Counted from the first letter of the stretch, positions 43,538 to 51,651 are shown. The stretch: 64,000 nucleotides of DNA from Clostridia bacterium (GCA_017481595.1 JAFUOY010000040.1:46260-110259); one strand, 5' to 3'. The notes: generated by a model from the letters alone, not told the origin. A program made the numbers and translations.

Positions 43538-45328
43538 TTATTTTATTTCTTCAAAATCTGAATATCCGTGCTTACAGAGGGGACATACGATATCCTCGGG
43601 AAGCTCCTCTCCCTCGTATACCCAGCCGCATATCTTACATACGTAGCCCTTCTTACCTGCCGTTTCGGGCTTGGGCTTTACGTTGTCAAGATAATAGGTG
43701 TAGCTCATTGTTTCTCTGTCGGATACCACTCTTGCCTCGGTTACGGAGCAGATAAACATACCGTGTGTATCAAGGTCAATATACTGCTCTACCTTCAAGG
43801 ACATAAATGCGTTTATATATCTCGGAAGCACAACGAGTCCGTTATCGGAGTGGAGGGGATCGCATCCTGCAAACTTATCCACGTTTCTGCCGCTTATAAA
43901 TCCAAAGGATTCAAACACCTTAAAGGGGGCATCCACGGTAAGGCAATTTACGTTCATCTTGCCCGTTTGCTTTATTACGTGGTGGGAGTAGTTTTCCTTA
44001 TTTATAGTTACCGCTACTCTGTTGGGAGTATTGGTAACCTGTGTTACCGTATTTACGATAAGACCGTTATCCTTCTTGCCGTCGTTTGAGGTTACTACGT
44101 AAAGGCCGTAGCCGATATTAAAGAGGGCGGAGGCATCGTTCTTATTTGCTCCGTTATCCTGGAGGGCAAGGTATTCCTTGCAAAGCTCCTTTGAAAGATT
44201 ATCAAGCTGCTCCTGGCTTTCCTTATTCAAGGCGGAAAGGATCTTTACCGTTGTTTCCGTAAAGTTGATATTCTTGCTATTTGAAAGCATTTCCCTCATT
44301 ACCTTAGCGGCAAGAGGAGCCCAGCTTCCGTTTTCTACAAGAGCTACTGTTCTGTTTGAATAATTTCTTTCCGTAAGGTGGTTAATAAACTCACGCATAA
44401 AGGGGAAAACGTCCGCATTATAGGTGGTGGTTGCGAGAACAAGCTTACTGTACTTAAAGGCATCCGCTACCGCCTCTGCCATATCGCATCTTGCAAGATC
44501 GTGAACTACTACGCTTGGGCATCCGTTTGCCTTAAGCTTTTCAGCGAGCTGTAAAACCGCCTTTTTCGTATTGCCGTAAACGGAGGTATAAGCAATTACT
44601 ATGCCCTCCTCCTCGGGCTGATAGGATGACCAGGTGTTGTAAAGACCGATATAGTAGCCAAGGTCCTTATCAAGAACAGGGCCGTGCAAGGGGCAGATCT
44701 TTGCTATATCAAGGCCTGACGCCTTCTTAAGCAAGCTCTGTACCTGGGCGCCGTATTTACCAACGATACCGATAAAGTATCTTCTTGACTCGTCTATCCA
44801 GGGCTCGTCTATGTCGAGAGCGCCGAATTTACCAAATCCGTCAGCGGAGAAAAGCACCTTATCGTAGCTATCGTAGGTAACGATGACCTCGGGCCAATGG
44901 ACCATAGGCGCGGTTACAAAGGTAAGAGTATGCTTACCCAAGGAAAGCGTATCTCCCTCTCCAACAACCACTCTTCTGTCGGCGTAATCCGTGCCGAAGA
45001 AGTTCTGCATCATTGCAAACGCCTTAGCGGATGCCACGATTACGGCGTTGGGATAAGCCTTTGCAAAATTCTCTATGTTAGCGGAATGGTCGGGCTCCAT
45101 ATGCTGAACTATAAGATAGTCGGGAGCCTTGCTACCGAGTATATTCTGTATGTTATCAAGCCACTCGTGAGTGAAGCCGGCGTCAACGGTATCCATAATG
45201 GCTACCTTTTCGTCTATAATGGCGTATGAATTGTAGGAGATACCGTTGGGAACCTTATACTGTCCCTCAAAAAGATCTACCTTATGATCGTTTACGCCTA
45301 TATATTTGATGTCGTTTGTTATTATCAT
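43538..45328 (-). CDS. Flavodiiron protein with flavin-reductase-like and rubredoxin domains
   Basis: The ATG at 45328 (MIITNDIKYIGVNDHKVDLFEG) is preferred over a GTG three codons earlier because AGAGGTG lies six bases upstream. The 596-residue protein has four parts: a metallo-beta-lactamase diiron domain (residues 1-250, VQHMEPDHSANIENF with His76, Glu78, Asp80 and His81, then HWPEV and CPLHGPVL), a flavodoxin domain (about 252-395, AYTSVYGNTKKAVLQLAEKL), a flavin-reductase-like beta-barrel (about 405-530, NRVAVTINKENYSHHVI) and a C-terminal rubredoxin (YVCKICGWVYEGEELPEDIVCPLCKHGYSDFEEI). It reduces oxygen to water or NO to N2O; the fused domains can feed electrons without separate partners. 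It follows the ferredoxin gene and precedes ferritin. Confidence 0.95.
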   Translation of the reverse strand: MIITNDIKYIGVNDHKVDLFEGQYKVPNGISYNSYAIIDEKVAIMDTVDAGFTHEWLDNIQNILGSKAPDYLIVQHMEPDHSANIENFAKAYPNAVIVASAKAFAMMQNFFGTDYADRRVVVGEGDTLSLGKHTLTFVTAPMVHWPEVIVTYDSYDKVLFSADGFGKFGALDIDEPWIDESRRYFIGIVGKYGAQVQSLLKKASGLDIAKICPLHGPVLDKDLGYYIGLYNTWSSYQPEEEGIVIAYTSVYGNTKKAVLQLAEKLKANGCPSVVVHDLARCDMAEAVADAFKYSKLVLATTTYNADVFPFMREFINHLTERNYSNRTVALVENGSWAPLAAKVMREMLSNSKNINFTETTVKILSALNKESQEQLDNLSKELCKEYLALQDNGANKNDASALFNIGYGLYVVTSNDGKKDNGLIVNTVTQVTNTPNRVAVTINKENYSHHVIKQTGKMNVNCLTVDAPFKVFESFGFISGRNVDKFAGCDPLHSDNGLVVLPRYINAFMSLKVEQYIDLDTHGMFICSVTEARVVSDRETMSYTYYLDNVKPKPETAGKKGYVCKICGWVYEGEELPEDIVCPLCKHGYSDFEEIK

Positions 45329-45399
45329 AACGTTCACCTCTGATTATTCGTTTATATAATTATAACCTATTTTAGTAGGTCTTTTCAAGTGGTTTTAAA

Positions 45400-46095
45400 T
45401 CATTCTATAATTTTTCCATCTGTGGAAACGGTAATTATCTGCCAGGGGATAAATTTTCCGCTTGATTGTAATGCTCTCTTTACTGCGTTTTCGATTCCGC
45501 CGCAGCAAGGCACCTCCATTCTAACCACCTTGACGCTTTTTATATTATTATTTGCGATTATCTCAGTAAGCTTCTTAGCGTAATCACCCTCGTCAAGCTT
45601 GGGACAGCCGATAAGCGTTATATGATTCTTTATAAAATCGTTATGGAAATTGCCGTATGCATAAGCCGTACAATCCGCCGCTATAAGAAGGTTTGCGTTG
45701 TCAAAGTAGGGGGCGTTTACAGGAACTAATTTTATCTGACAGGGCCACTGTAAAAGTTGACTCGAAACAGAGCTTCTCGCTACTGTCGGCTCGCTTTCTC
45801 TTTTAAAGCTTCTTGACGCCGTACCCGGGCAACCGCAAGGAAGCTTCGTTGCTTTTTTCTCTGCCTTTGCTTTCATAACCGCCGCCTCGTTATACGCGGG
45901 GGCTTCTCTTAACTCAAAGCTGATGGCATTGGTGGGGCAAGCGGGTAAGCAATCGCCAAGTCCGTCGCAATAGTCCTCTCTTGTGAGCCTTGCCTTGCCG
46001 TTTACCATTTCGATAGCGCCCTCGTGACAAGCCTTTGAGCAAGCGCCGCAGCCGTTACATTTATCTTCATTTATCTTAATTATTTTTCTTAACAT
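45400..46095 (-). CDS. 4Fe-4S ferredoxin-domain protein
   Basis: The start at 46095 (MLRKIIKINEDKCNGCGACSKAC) has GAGAGGTG upstream. The 231-residue protein has one complete cluster motif (CNGCGACSKACHEGA, residues about 13-25) and a second, incomplete one (CDGLGDCLPACPTNA) in which one cysteine of the usual CxxC is replaced, so it may bind a 3Fe or other cluster. The linker holds CGCPG. The C-terminal 140 residues are a soluble domain with LLIAADCTAYAYGNFH and MEVPCCGGIENAV, with further cysteines, as in the ferredoxins found beside Crp/Fnr and hybrid-cluster genes of Clostridia. It probably passes electrons to the flavodiiron protein. It is separated from ldhA by 11 bases. Confidence 0.85.
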   Translation of the reverse strand: MLRKIIKINEDKCNGCGACSKACHEGAIEMVNGKARLTREDYCDGLGDCLPACPTNAISFELREAPAYNEAAVMKAKAEKKATKLPCGCPGTASRSFKRESEPTVARSSVSSQLLQWPCQIKLVPVNAPYFDNANLLIAADCTAYAYGNFHNDFIKNHITLIGCPKLDEGDYAKKLTEIIANNNIKSVKVVRMEVPCCGGIENAVKRALQSSGKFIPWQIITVSTDGKIIE

Positions 46096-46106
46096 AGTGT
46101 CACCTC

Positions 46107-47141
46107 TCAAAAGCATTTTCCGTCCTTGCAGTCCTCTGTGTTGCCACATCTGTAGCAAAGCTCGTTTGCGCATTGTCCATTTACCAAAGCGTCATAAATA
46201 TTATTTACCGTGGTCTGCGCTATGTTTGAAAGAGCCTCCTCCGTTAAAAACGCCTGATGTGACGTTACGATAACGTTGGGCATTGAAATAAGCCTTGCAA
46301 GAGTATCGTCCTCTAATATGTGTCCCGAAAAGTCCTCAAAGAAGAACTCCGACTCCTCCTCGTATACGTCAAGACACGCAGCGCCTACCTTTCTTGATTT
46401 TATACCTGCAAGAAGGGCCTCCGCATCAATAAGCGCGCCGCGGGATGTATTTAATATAACCACTCCCTTTTTGCACTTTTCTATAGCTTCGTTATCTATA
46501 AGGTGATATGTATCCTCCGTCAAGGGACAATGGAGGGAGATTATATCGCTGTTTACAAAAAGCTCATCCAAGGAAACGTATTTTACCGTATCTCCGTTAT
46601 CAAGCTCCTTTACGGGGAATTTATCGTAGGCAAGCACCTTCATTCCAAAGCCGCGGCATATATCAAGGAATACTCTGCCGATCTTACCCGTACCGATAAT
46701 GCCTACGATCTTACCGTGGAGGTCAAAGCCCGTCATACCCGCAAGGCTGAAATTAAAATCTCTCGTTCTGATATAAGCCTTATGGATGCGGCGGATGGAG
46801 GTAAGAAGAAGCGCCATTGTATGCTCCGCAACTGCGTAGGGGGAGTAAGCAGGAACGCGTACTACGTGTATTCTGCCAAAGGCGTGCTTCATATCCACGT
46901 TATTAAAGCCTGCGCAACGAAGAGCAACGAGCTTTACGTTAAGGTCACAAAGACGGTCAATTACCGCTGCGTTTACCGTATCGTTTACAAAAACGCAAAC
47001 TCCGTCATATCCGCTTGCAAGCTCTACTGTGTCCTCGTTAAGCTTTGTTTCGTAATATTTAAATTCGATTCCCTGCTCTTTTCCGTATTTATCAAAGGAA
47101 GCTTTATCATAGGGCTTCGTATCAAAAAATGCAATTCTCAT
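46107..47141 (-). CDS. ldhA: D-lactate dehydrogenase with cysteine-rich C-terminal tail
   Basis: The start at 47141 (MRIAFFDTKPYDKASFDKYGKEQGIEF) is supported by AAGGAGG and the shared N-terminus of its paralogue at 40068-41048. The 344-residue enzyme has the Rossmann motif VGIIGTGKIG, catalytic Arg in LNTSRGALID, Glu in DVYEEES and His in SHQAFLT. It reduces pyruvate to D-lactate with NADH, regenerating NAD in fermentation. The last 24 residues carry five cysteines (QCANELCYRCG, EDCKDGKC), absent from the paralogue, which could bind a metal or act as a redox switch. It is the first gene of the redox operon, divergent from the Crp/Fnr gene. Confidence 0.92.
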   Translation of the reverse strand: MRIAFFDTKPYDKASFDKYGKEQGIEFKYYETKLNEDTVELASGYDGVCVFVNDTVNAAVIDRLCDLNVKLVALRCAGFNNVDMKHAFGRIHVVRVPAYSPYAVAEHTMALLLTSIRRIHKAYIRTRDFNFSLAGMTGFDLHGKIVGIIGTGKIGRVFLDICRGFGMKVLAYDKFPVKELDNGDTVKYVSLDELFVNSDIISLHCPLTEDTYHLIDNEAIEKCKKGVVILNTSRGALIDAEALLAGIKSRKVGAACLDVYEEESEFFFEDFSGHILEDDTLARLISMPNVIVTSHQAFLTEEALSNIAQTTVNNIYDALVNGQCANELCYRCGNTEDCKDGKCF

Positions 47142-47153
47142 TTTAATTCCTCC

Positions 47154-47182
47154 TTGCTTTTCTGTAATTATTATAGTATAAT
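47154..47182 (+). promoter_or_regulatory. Probable promoter of the Crp/Fnr gene
   Basis: TTGCTT (47154-47159), 17-base spacer, TATAAT (47177-47182). The operator palindrome lies about 8-24 bases downstream of the expected start. Confidence 0.6.
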
Positions 47183-47203
47183 AAAAATATAAATTCTGTT
47201 GAA
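47175..47203 (-). promoter_or_regulatory. Probable promoter of the ldhA redox operon
   Basis: Minus strand TTCAAC (47198-47203), 17-base spacer, TATACT (47175-47180). The weak -35 box lies inside the palindrome 47197-47212, as at activator-dependent (class II) Crp/Fnr promoters. Confidence 0.6.
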
Positions 47204-47212
47204 TTTTCAACA
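47197..47212. promoter_or_regulatory. Crp/Fnr-type operator palindrome
   Basis: TGTTGAATTTTCAACA is a perfect inverted repeat (TGTTGA-N4-TCAACA) in the 83-base gap between the divergent Crp/Fnr and ldhA genes. Its centre is about 37-41 bases upstream of the ldhA transcript start inferred from the -10 box. Confidence 0.75.
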
Positions 47213-47224
47213 AAAGGAGAAAAA

Positions 47225-47884
47225 ATGAAAAAATATTTTAATATTTTGAGAAAATGTCCTTTGTTTAACGATATAGATGACAATGATCTTTCCACCATGC
47301 TTGCGTGCCTTGGCACAAAAGTATTATCATTTGATAAAAAATACACCGTGTTTTCCGAGGGGAGCCCTGCAAAATATGTGGGTATTGTGCTTTCGGGCTC
47401 GGTACAAGTAATTAAAAACGATTATTACGGAAACAGAAGCATCGTGTCAAGCGCAGAGCCCTCCGACCTTATAGGTGAGGCATTTGCCTGCGCGGGGACA
47501 AGCAGCTTGCCCGTATCAATAATCGCAAACGAGCCGTCGGAAATTATGCTTATAGAGTGCTATCGCATATTACATTCCTGCTCAAACGGATGCCATTTTC
47601 ATCAGCAGATGATATTTAATTTAATGAAAAATCTTGCAATGAAAAATATTTTGTTCCATCAAAAAATAGAAATAACCTCCAAGCGCTCCACAAGGGAAAA
47701 GCTGATGGCGTATCTGATGCTGCAGGCGGAGAAAACAAAAAGCAACCATTTTCGCATTCCCTTTGACAGACAGGAGCTGGCTGACTATCTTGAGGTTGAC
47801 CGCAGCGGTCTTTCCGCTGAGATAAGTAAGCTCCGTAAGGAAGGCGTTATCGAATGTGAGAAAAATTATTTTGAGCTTTTATAA
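47225..47884 (+). CDS. Crp/Fnr-family transcriptional regulator
   Basis: The 219-residue protein has an N-terminal cyclic-nucleotide-like beta-roll (residues 10-110, FSEGSPAKYVGIVLSGSVQVI), a dimerisation helix and a C-terminal winged helix (DRQELADYLEVDRSGLSAEISKLRKEGVI). The segment ILHSCSNGCHFHQQ has two cysteines and two histidines, a pattern recalled from several clostridial members, and may bind heme or a cluster; this is inference. AAAGGAG precedes the ATG. It is divergent from the redox operon, with a perfect palindrome between, so it most likely activates ldhA and its partners and may repress itself. The signal could be oxygen, NO or redox state. Confidence 0.9.
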   Translation: MKKYFNILRKCPLFNDIDDNDLSTMLACLGTKVLSFDKKYTVFSEGSPAKYVGIVLSGSVQVIKNDYYGNRSIVSSAEPSDLIGEAFACAGTSSLPVSIIANEPSEIMLIECYRILHSCSNGCHFHQQMIFNLMKNLAMKNILFHQKIEITSKRSTREKLMAYLMLQAEKTKSNHFRIPFDRQELADYLEVDRSGLSAEISKLRKEGVIECEKNYFELL

Positions 47885-47887
47885 ATA

Positions 47888-47918
47888 AAAAATCACGGAC
47901 ACAGTGTCCGTGATTTTT
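47888..47918. terminator. Bidirectional terminator between the Crp/Fnr and SDR genes
   Basis: AAAAATCACGGACAC and GTGTCCGTGATTTTT form a perfect 15-base-pair stem with a one-base centre, so the loop must open a few pairs. Confidence 0.9.
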
Positions 47919-47924
47919 CGTTTA

Positions 47925-48725
47925 TTAAGGACGGAGGCCCATTCCACCCTCAAGGGTGATGGTTTCGCCGTTCATATATTTAAAATCGGGGGATGCAAGT
48001 CCTACGCAGGCTCTGCCGATTTCTGTTTCGGGGTCGCCGTAGTGTCCTGCAGGGGGCATTTTAACATTTGCCTTGAAGGCATCGGGATACGCCTTTTCAA
48101 AGTTTTCAAGCTGTGAGGTCCAAGCAAGAGGACAAACCACGTTTGTGTTTATGCCGTCCTTAGCCCACTCCGTTGCCGCAACTCTTGAAAGACCGCGGAT
48201 GCCCTCCTTTGCCGCCGCATAAGAGCATTGACCGTAATTGCCGAAAAGACCTGCGCCTGATGCGAAGTTGATTATGGTGCCCTTAGTTTCCTTAAGGTAG
48301 GGATAGCAAGCCTTCATGTAATAGAAGGTAGCGTAAAGTCCCGAGTACATAGCGAGGTCAAACTGCTCAGTAGTGTGATCCTGAATTGTAACGCCGGAGG
48401 CGGATGCCTGCGCGTTGTTTATAAGCACGTCGATTCTGCCAAATTCCTTTATAGCCGCTTCAGCTACGCCCTTTGCAATATTCTCATTATCGGAGCCTGC
48501 GGAAATATCTGCGGCAAGGGCAAGTACCTTGATGCCGTAGAGCTTTTCAAGCTCCTCCTTTGCCTTTTCAAGCTTCGCTACGTTTCTTCCCGTTATAACG
48601 AGGTTAGCACCCTCCTTTGCATATGCTGTGGCAATTCCGTATCCTATAGAGCCGCATCTGCCATCGGAAAGCACCGCGTAGCCTGCGCCCGTTATTATTG
48701 CTGTTTTACCCTTTAAAAAGCTCAT
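47925..48725 (-). CDS. Short-chain dehydrogenase/reductase
   Basis: The 266-residue Rossmann enzyme has the catalytic SYAAAKEG (YxxxK), the preceding INFASGAG serine, NAQAS and the NNA cofactor loop. Its glycine-rich loop is unusual: after TGAGYAVLSDGRC comes GSIGYGIATAYAKEGA, a spaced arrangement reminiscent of the FabI type rather than the classical TGxxxGxG. The substrate is unknown; the operon context with GH172 and a HAD phosphatase suggests a sugar or polyol, which is inference. It is the last gene of the HAD-membrane protein-GH172-SDR operon, 22 bases behind GH172. Confidence 0.9.
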   Translation of the reverse strand: MSFLKGKTAIITGAGYAVLSDGRCGSIGYGIATAYAKEGANLVITGRNVAKLEKAKEELEKLYGIKVLALAADISAGSDNENIAKGVAEAAIKEFGRIDVLINNAQASASGVTIQDHTTEQFDLAMYSGLYATFYYMKACYPYLKETKGTIINFASGAGLFGNYGQCSYAAAKEGIRGLSRVAATEWAKDGINTNVVCPLAWTSQLENFEKAYPDAFKANVKMPPAGHYGDPETEIGRACVGLASPDFKYMNGETITLEGGMGLRP

Positions 48726-48747
48726 TTTTATTACTCCTTTATTTTCA

Positions 48748-49803
48748 TTATATTATTTCAAGCTCGTCTGCAGATGGGAGGGGCGGATATTCATCCTCTA
48801 AATTATCTGAATACCAATACGCCACGGAGGAAATATCCTCCTTAAGCGCTTGATAACGGTAATTGCTTCTCCATCCGAGAGCCTGTATTGTGACCTTAAT
48901 ATTCTCTTTAAAATACACAGGGTCCGTAATATGGAATCTGTACATATTAAAATATCTCTGGGACTTATAGGTTTCATCCGTTTTATCAACTGAGAATCCG
49001 CAATATGGTGTGGTGAAATCTATATATTTTCCGTTCACCTCAAAATCGTAGGAGCCGCAGAAATAATCCTCCGTACCCGTACCGCAAATTGAGGGGTATT
49101 CCTTATCTCCGTCAAGGTAGAATTTGATTTCTCCCTCTCCCCACCATCCGTTTGTGCGCGTGCCCCAATAAAGATACGTACCAACGTAGTGGCCGTTGCC
49201 CTTAATATTATCAAGGATCGTATATACATCCTTGTATGGCAATGGATTTACCCGTCGGAATTGGGCGTGGAAATAAAGGCTGTCCTTTGATATTTCCTTT
49301 TCCTCACAATCGATCTGATAGAAAACGTTAAAATCAAAGGGACCTATGTTTTCAAGCTCCATACGAAAGGACTTGAAATAAGGCATTTCAAAATAGCAAT
49401 TCAAACCCTTACGCGGGTTAAAGCATATGGGAAGGGAGCTTATCTGATGATATTCCTTATCGTTTGCTCCGCAGAAAAAGTCAGAAAGGGGGACACATAC
49501 CGCAGGATTTTTCTGTCCGTCGAAATAAATTCTGAGAATAAGATATCTTCCCGTACCCTCGCTTGCGTCGGTTATCCAAAAATGCTTTATAGCGCCCTGT
49601 CCCTCTACGTCAGCAAGTACGGCGGTGGTGTTACCCTTTAAAACGATATACGGATTTACCTTCCATCCCTTGCCAAGCTCTCTTGCGGCATAGGATGCGC
49701 TTCCTGTTTCTGCCATTGCGCCCATTCCCTTTTTACCCGTAGGATTTTCGGGAGAGATAGAAAAGGCGCGTATATTTTTCTTGGTCGTAAGATTTTCTAA
49801 CAT
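48748..49803 (-). CDS. GH172 (DUF2961) family protein
   Basis: The 351-residue soluble protein matches the DUF2961/GH172 double jelly-roll family: SFSPENPTG-like SISPENPTGKKG at the N-terminus, IKHFWITDAS, VPLSDFFCGAND, GTGTEDYFCGSYDF and YRFHITDPVYFKENIKVTIQALGW. Characterised GH172 members are difructose-dianhydride-type or D-arabinofuranosidase enzymes, often acting as trimers. The glutamate in GTGTEDYF is the expected catalytic residue. There is no signal peptide, so it acts inside the cell. It is followed by an SDR gene and preceded by a small membrane protein gene on the same strand. Confidence 0.88.
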   Translation of the reverse strand: MLENLTTKKNIRAFSISPENPTGKKGMGAMAETGSASYAARELGKGWKVNPYIVLKGNTTAVLADVEGQGAIKHFWITDASEGTGRYLILRIYFDGQKNPAVCVPLSDFFCGANDKEYHQISSLPICFNPRKGLNCYFEMPYFKSFRMELENIGPFDFNVFYQIDCEEKEISKDSLYFHAQFRRVNPLPYKDVYTILDNIKGNGHYVGTYLYWGTRTNGWWGEGEIKFYLDGDKEYPSICGTGTEDYFCGSYDFEVNGKYIDFTTPYCGFSVDKTDETYKSQRYFNMYRFHITDPVYFKENIKVTIQALGWRSNYRYQALKEDISSVAYWYSDNLEDEYPPLPSADELEII

Positions 49804-49822
49804 AGCTTCTCCTTTACAGATG

Positions 49823-50236
49823 TTAAAGCTTAATTTTTACAGTACATATGGCAACTGTGCAGATTCCCACAGCGCCGACTGCAAAGTCCACCCACGGGCT
49901 GACTGAAAGAAGCGCCATAATTACAGAAAAAGCAAGCATACAAGCGGCAAATATGCAAAAAAGCTTAAGATGTGCCTTTGCATAAGCATCTCTTCTTTCC
50001 TTGCCCGCTTTTTCGGCATCTTCAAACTCTATACCGTTATACCAATATATTTTGTCGCATTTATAAATTATATATGTAAGCAGAGCCATACCCACGCAAA
50101 GAATATTTATTACGATCCTTGTCGCATGCTCACTGAGGAAATACGCGCTTGCTATTGCTCCTCCTATCATTACGGAAAGATAGCAGATAAAGAACAACAC
50201 AAAGCCGCGATAGCTTTTCTTGTATTCGTTTTCCAT
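49823..50236 (-). CDS. Small membrane protein, unknown function
   Basis: The 137-residue protein has four hydrophobic segments in two pairs (about 10-31, 37-58, 90-110 and 113-134) separated by a charged helix EDAEKAGKERRDAYAK that looks like an amphipathic coil. No family was recognised. Its start codon overlaps the stop of the HAD gene by one base (TAATG), so translation is coupled. It sits between HAD and GH172 genes. Confidence 0.7.
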   Translation of the reverse strand: MENEYKKSYRGFVLFFICYLSVMIGGAIASAYFLSEHATRIVINILCVGMALLTYIIYKCDKIYWYNGIEFEDAEKAGKERRDAYAKAHLKLFCIFAACMLAFSVIMALLSVSPWVDFAVGAVGICTVAICTVKIKL

Positions 50237-50958
50237 TATAAAACCTCCTTTACTACCTTTGGAAAATCGCGGTAGTCATCTATTGTAAGGTAATTGAAAT
50301 CGGATCTGTACACGCTCTCATCGTTTCCGCCAACGCCGTAATCGTCGCCTATGTAAACCACCTCACTGTGCAAAATTCCGTTTTCCTTACAGAAAAGGTC
50401 AAGGGCGTGGTATTTATTATAGGGCTTTGGCGCCATATCGAAGGATGATGAGCCTCCGACAAACACGTTATAATCAGAAAAAGCCTCGCACACCTCGTCG
50501 TATATCAAGCGGCGCTTTTTTCTGTCGGGGTCAAAGGCGAGCTTGTCCTTCTGTATAGCCTTTGTACCGAGGATGGGGAAGGTGATGCATCCCGATACGT
50601 GATATTCCACGTTATCCCCGCGGTATTCCGTATAGCCATATTTGTTTCTGAAATAGGTAACCTTTTTCTCTATTTCTTCCCTCTCTACGGGAAAGGTTAT
50701 ATCGCGGATAACCCTCATACTCTTAGTATCCTTATCGTATTTTGCATACTGCAAGCCGTAGTTACCGATTATATCAATGGGATACTCATTCATCTGGTTA
50801 AAAATACGCATAACCTGTCCTGCGCCTACCATTAAAAGCTTGTACCTTTTTGAAAGAGCGTCAAGTATTGCCTTATGCTCCGGGCTCAGCTTCTCCTTAT
50901 GCTGAGTAAGAGTACCGTCAAGGTCCATCGCGATTATTTTTATCTTATTTTTATCCAT
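50236..50958 (-). CDS. HAD-IIB family phosphatase
   Basis: The start at 50958 (MDKNKIKIIAMDLDGTLTQHKEKLS) has GGAG seven bases upstream; the longer frame is not used. The 240-residue protein has the HAD motifs DLDGTLT (Asp nucleophile), the lysine region of motif III (GGSSSFDMAPKPYNKYHAL) and GDDYGVGGNDESV (motif IV). It resembles the Cof/SupH and eukaryotic phosphomannomutase-like HAD-IIB enzymes, which act on sugar phosphates. The operon partners GH172 and SDR suggest carbohydrate metabolism. Confidence 0.88.
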   Translation of the reverse strand: MDKNKIKIIAMDLDGTLTQHKEKLSPEHKAILDALSKRYKLLMVGAGQVMRIFNQMNEYPIDIIGNYGLQYAKYDKDTKSMRVIRDITFPVEREEIEKKVTYFRNKYGYTEYRGDNVEYHVSGCITFPILGTKAIQKDKLAFDPDRKKRRLIYDEVCEAFSDYNVFVGGSSSFDMAPKPYNKYHALDLFCKENGILHSEVVYIGDDYGVGGNDESVYRSDFNYLTIDDYRDFPKVVKEVL

Positions 50959-50999
50959 GGTCTTCTCCAATTTATATGTTTTAGCCTTTATCTGAAAAT

Positions 51000-51028
51000 A
51001 GTATATCATAATTTTTCGCTTCATTCAA
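51000..51028 (-). promoter_or_regulatory. Promoter of the HAD-GH172-SDR operon
   Basis: Minus strand TTGAAT (51023-51028), 17-base spacer, TATACT (51000-51005). Confidence 0.7.
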
Positions 51029-51037
51029 TACGGATAT

Positions 51038-51070
51038 AAAAAATACCGAGGACTATTCCTCGGTATTTTT
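51038..51070 (-). terminator. Terminator of the YcxB-like gene
   Basis: AAAAATACCGAGGA, loop CTAT, TCCTCGGTATTTTT: perfect stem with flanking A and T runs. Confidence 0.88.
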
Positions 51071-51087
51071 GCGTTAAATCAAAACTG

Positions 51088-51600
51088 TCACTGCTTTCCT
51101 TTTATTTTAATTCCCTTTGATTTAAGAAAGGAAATAAAATCTTCCTTGGTGCCGATCTCAAAGGCGTCTTTTCTGAATATATAGATCATATTTGCCTTGG
51201 AATGTAAAAGGATCAGATTTTTGGTTATTATAGCGGTTTTGAACTTATCATATTCAACCCTACTTAAAGAGCCTGTAGAGGTCGTATACTCAATATAGTC
51301 CTGTGTTACTACGGTTTCAACCTCTATTTCCTTGCCGTGAGCCTCCAAGTCACGCTTTATTACCGCATTGACCTGGCTGAAGTAGCAAAAGAATTGAAGC
51401 GCGACAAACAATGGAACTATAACGAAAACAACCGTACTGTATGACTGACCCATTATTGCCGAAGCTAAGTTTGCCAAGAAAGAAATCGCAAGCAAAACGT
51501 AGCAAAGGATCATAACCTTTCGTTTAAAATAGTAAAACCGATATATTTCCTTTGCCATTTCTTTATTTCTTACAATGGTATTTTTAAATAAGATTTCCAT
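51088..51600 (-). CDS. YcxB-like membrane protein
   Basis: The 170-residue protein has two membrane segments (about 32-52 and 57-77) followed by a soluble domain with VVTQDYIEYTTSTGSLSRVEYDKFKTAIITKNLILLHSKANMIYIFRKDAF, the pattern of the YcxB-like C-terminal domain. The role of the family is not known. It has its own promoter at 51623-51651 and terminator. GGCGGTG precedes the ATG. Confidence 0.82.
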   Translation of the reverse strand: MEILFKNTIVRNKEMAKEIYRFYYFKRKVMILCYVLLAISFLANLASAIMGQSYSTVVFVIVPLFVALQFFCYFSQVNAVIKRDLEAHGKEIEVETVVTQDYIEYTTSTGSLSRVEYDKFKTAIITKNLILLHSKANMIYIFRKDAFEIGTKEDFISFLKSKGIKIKGKQ

Positions 51601-51622
51601 AATGCACCGCCTTTCTGACTTG

Positions 51623-51651
51623 ATTATATCATGCTACCCAACGGGTTGCAA
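51623..51651 (-). promoter_or_regulatory. Promoter of the YcxB-like gene
   Basis: Minus strand TTGCAA (51646-51651), 17-base spacer, TATAAT (51623-51628). The -35 box lies inside the hairpin that follows the giant surface-protein gene. Confidence 0.7.
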
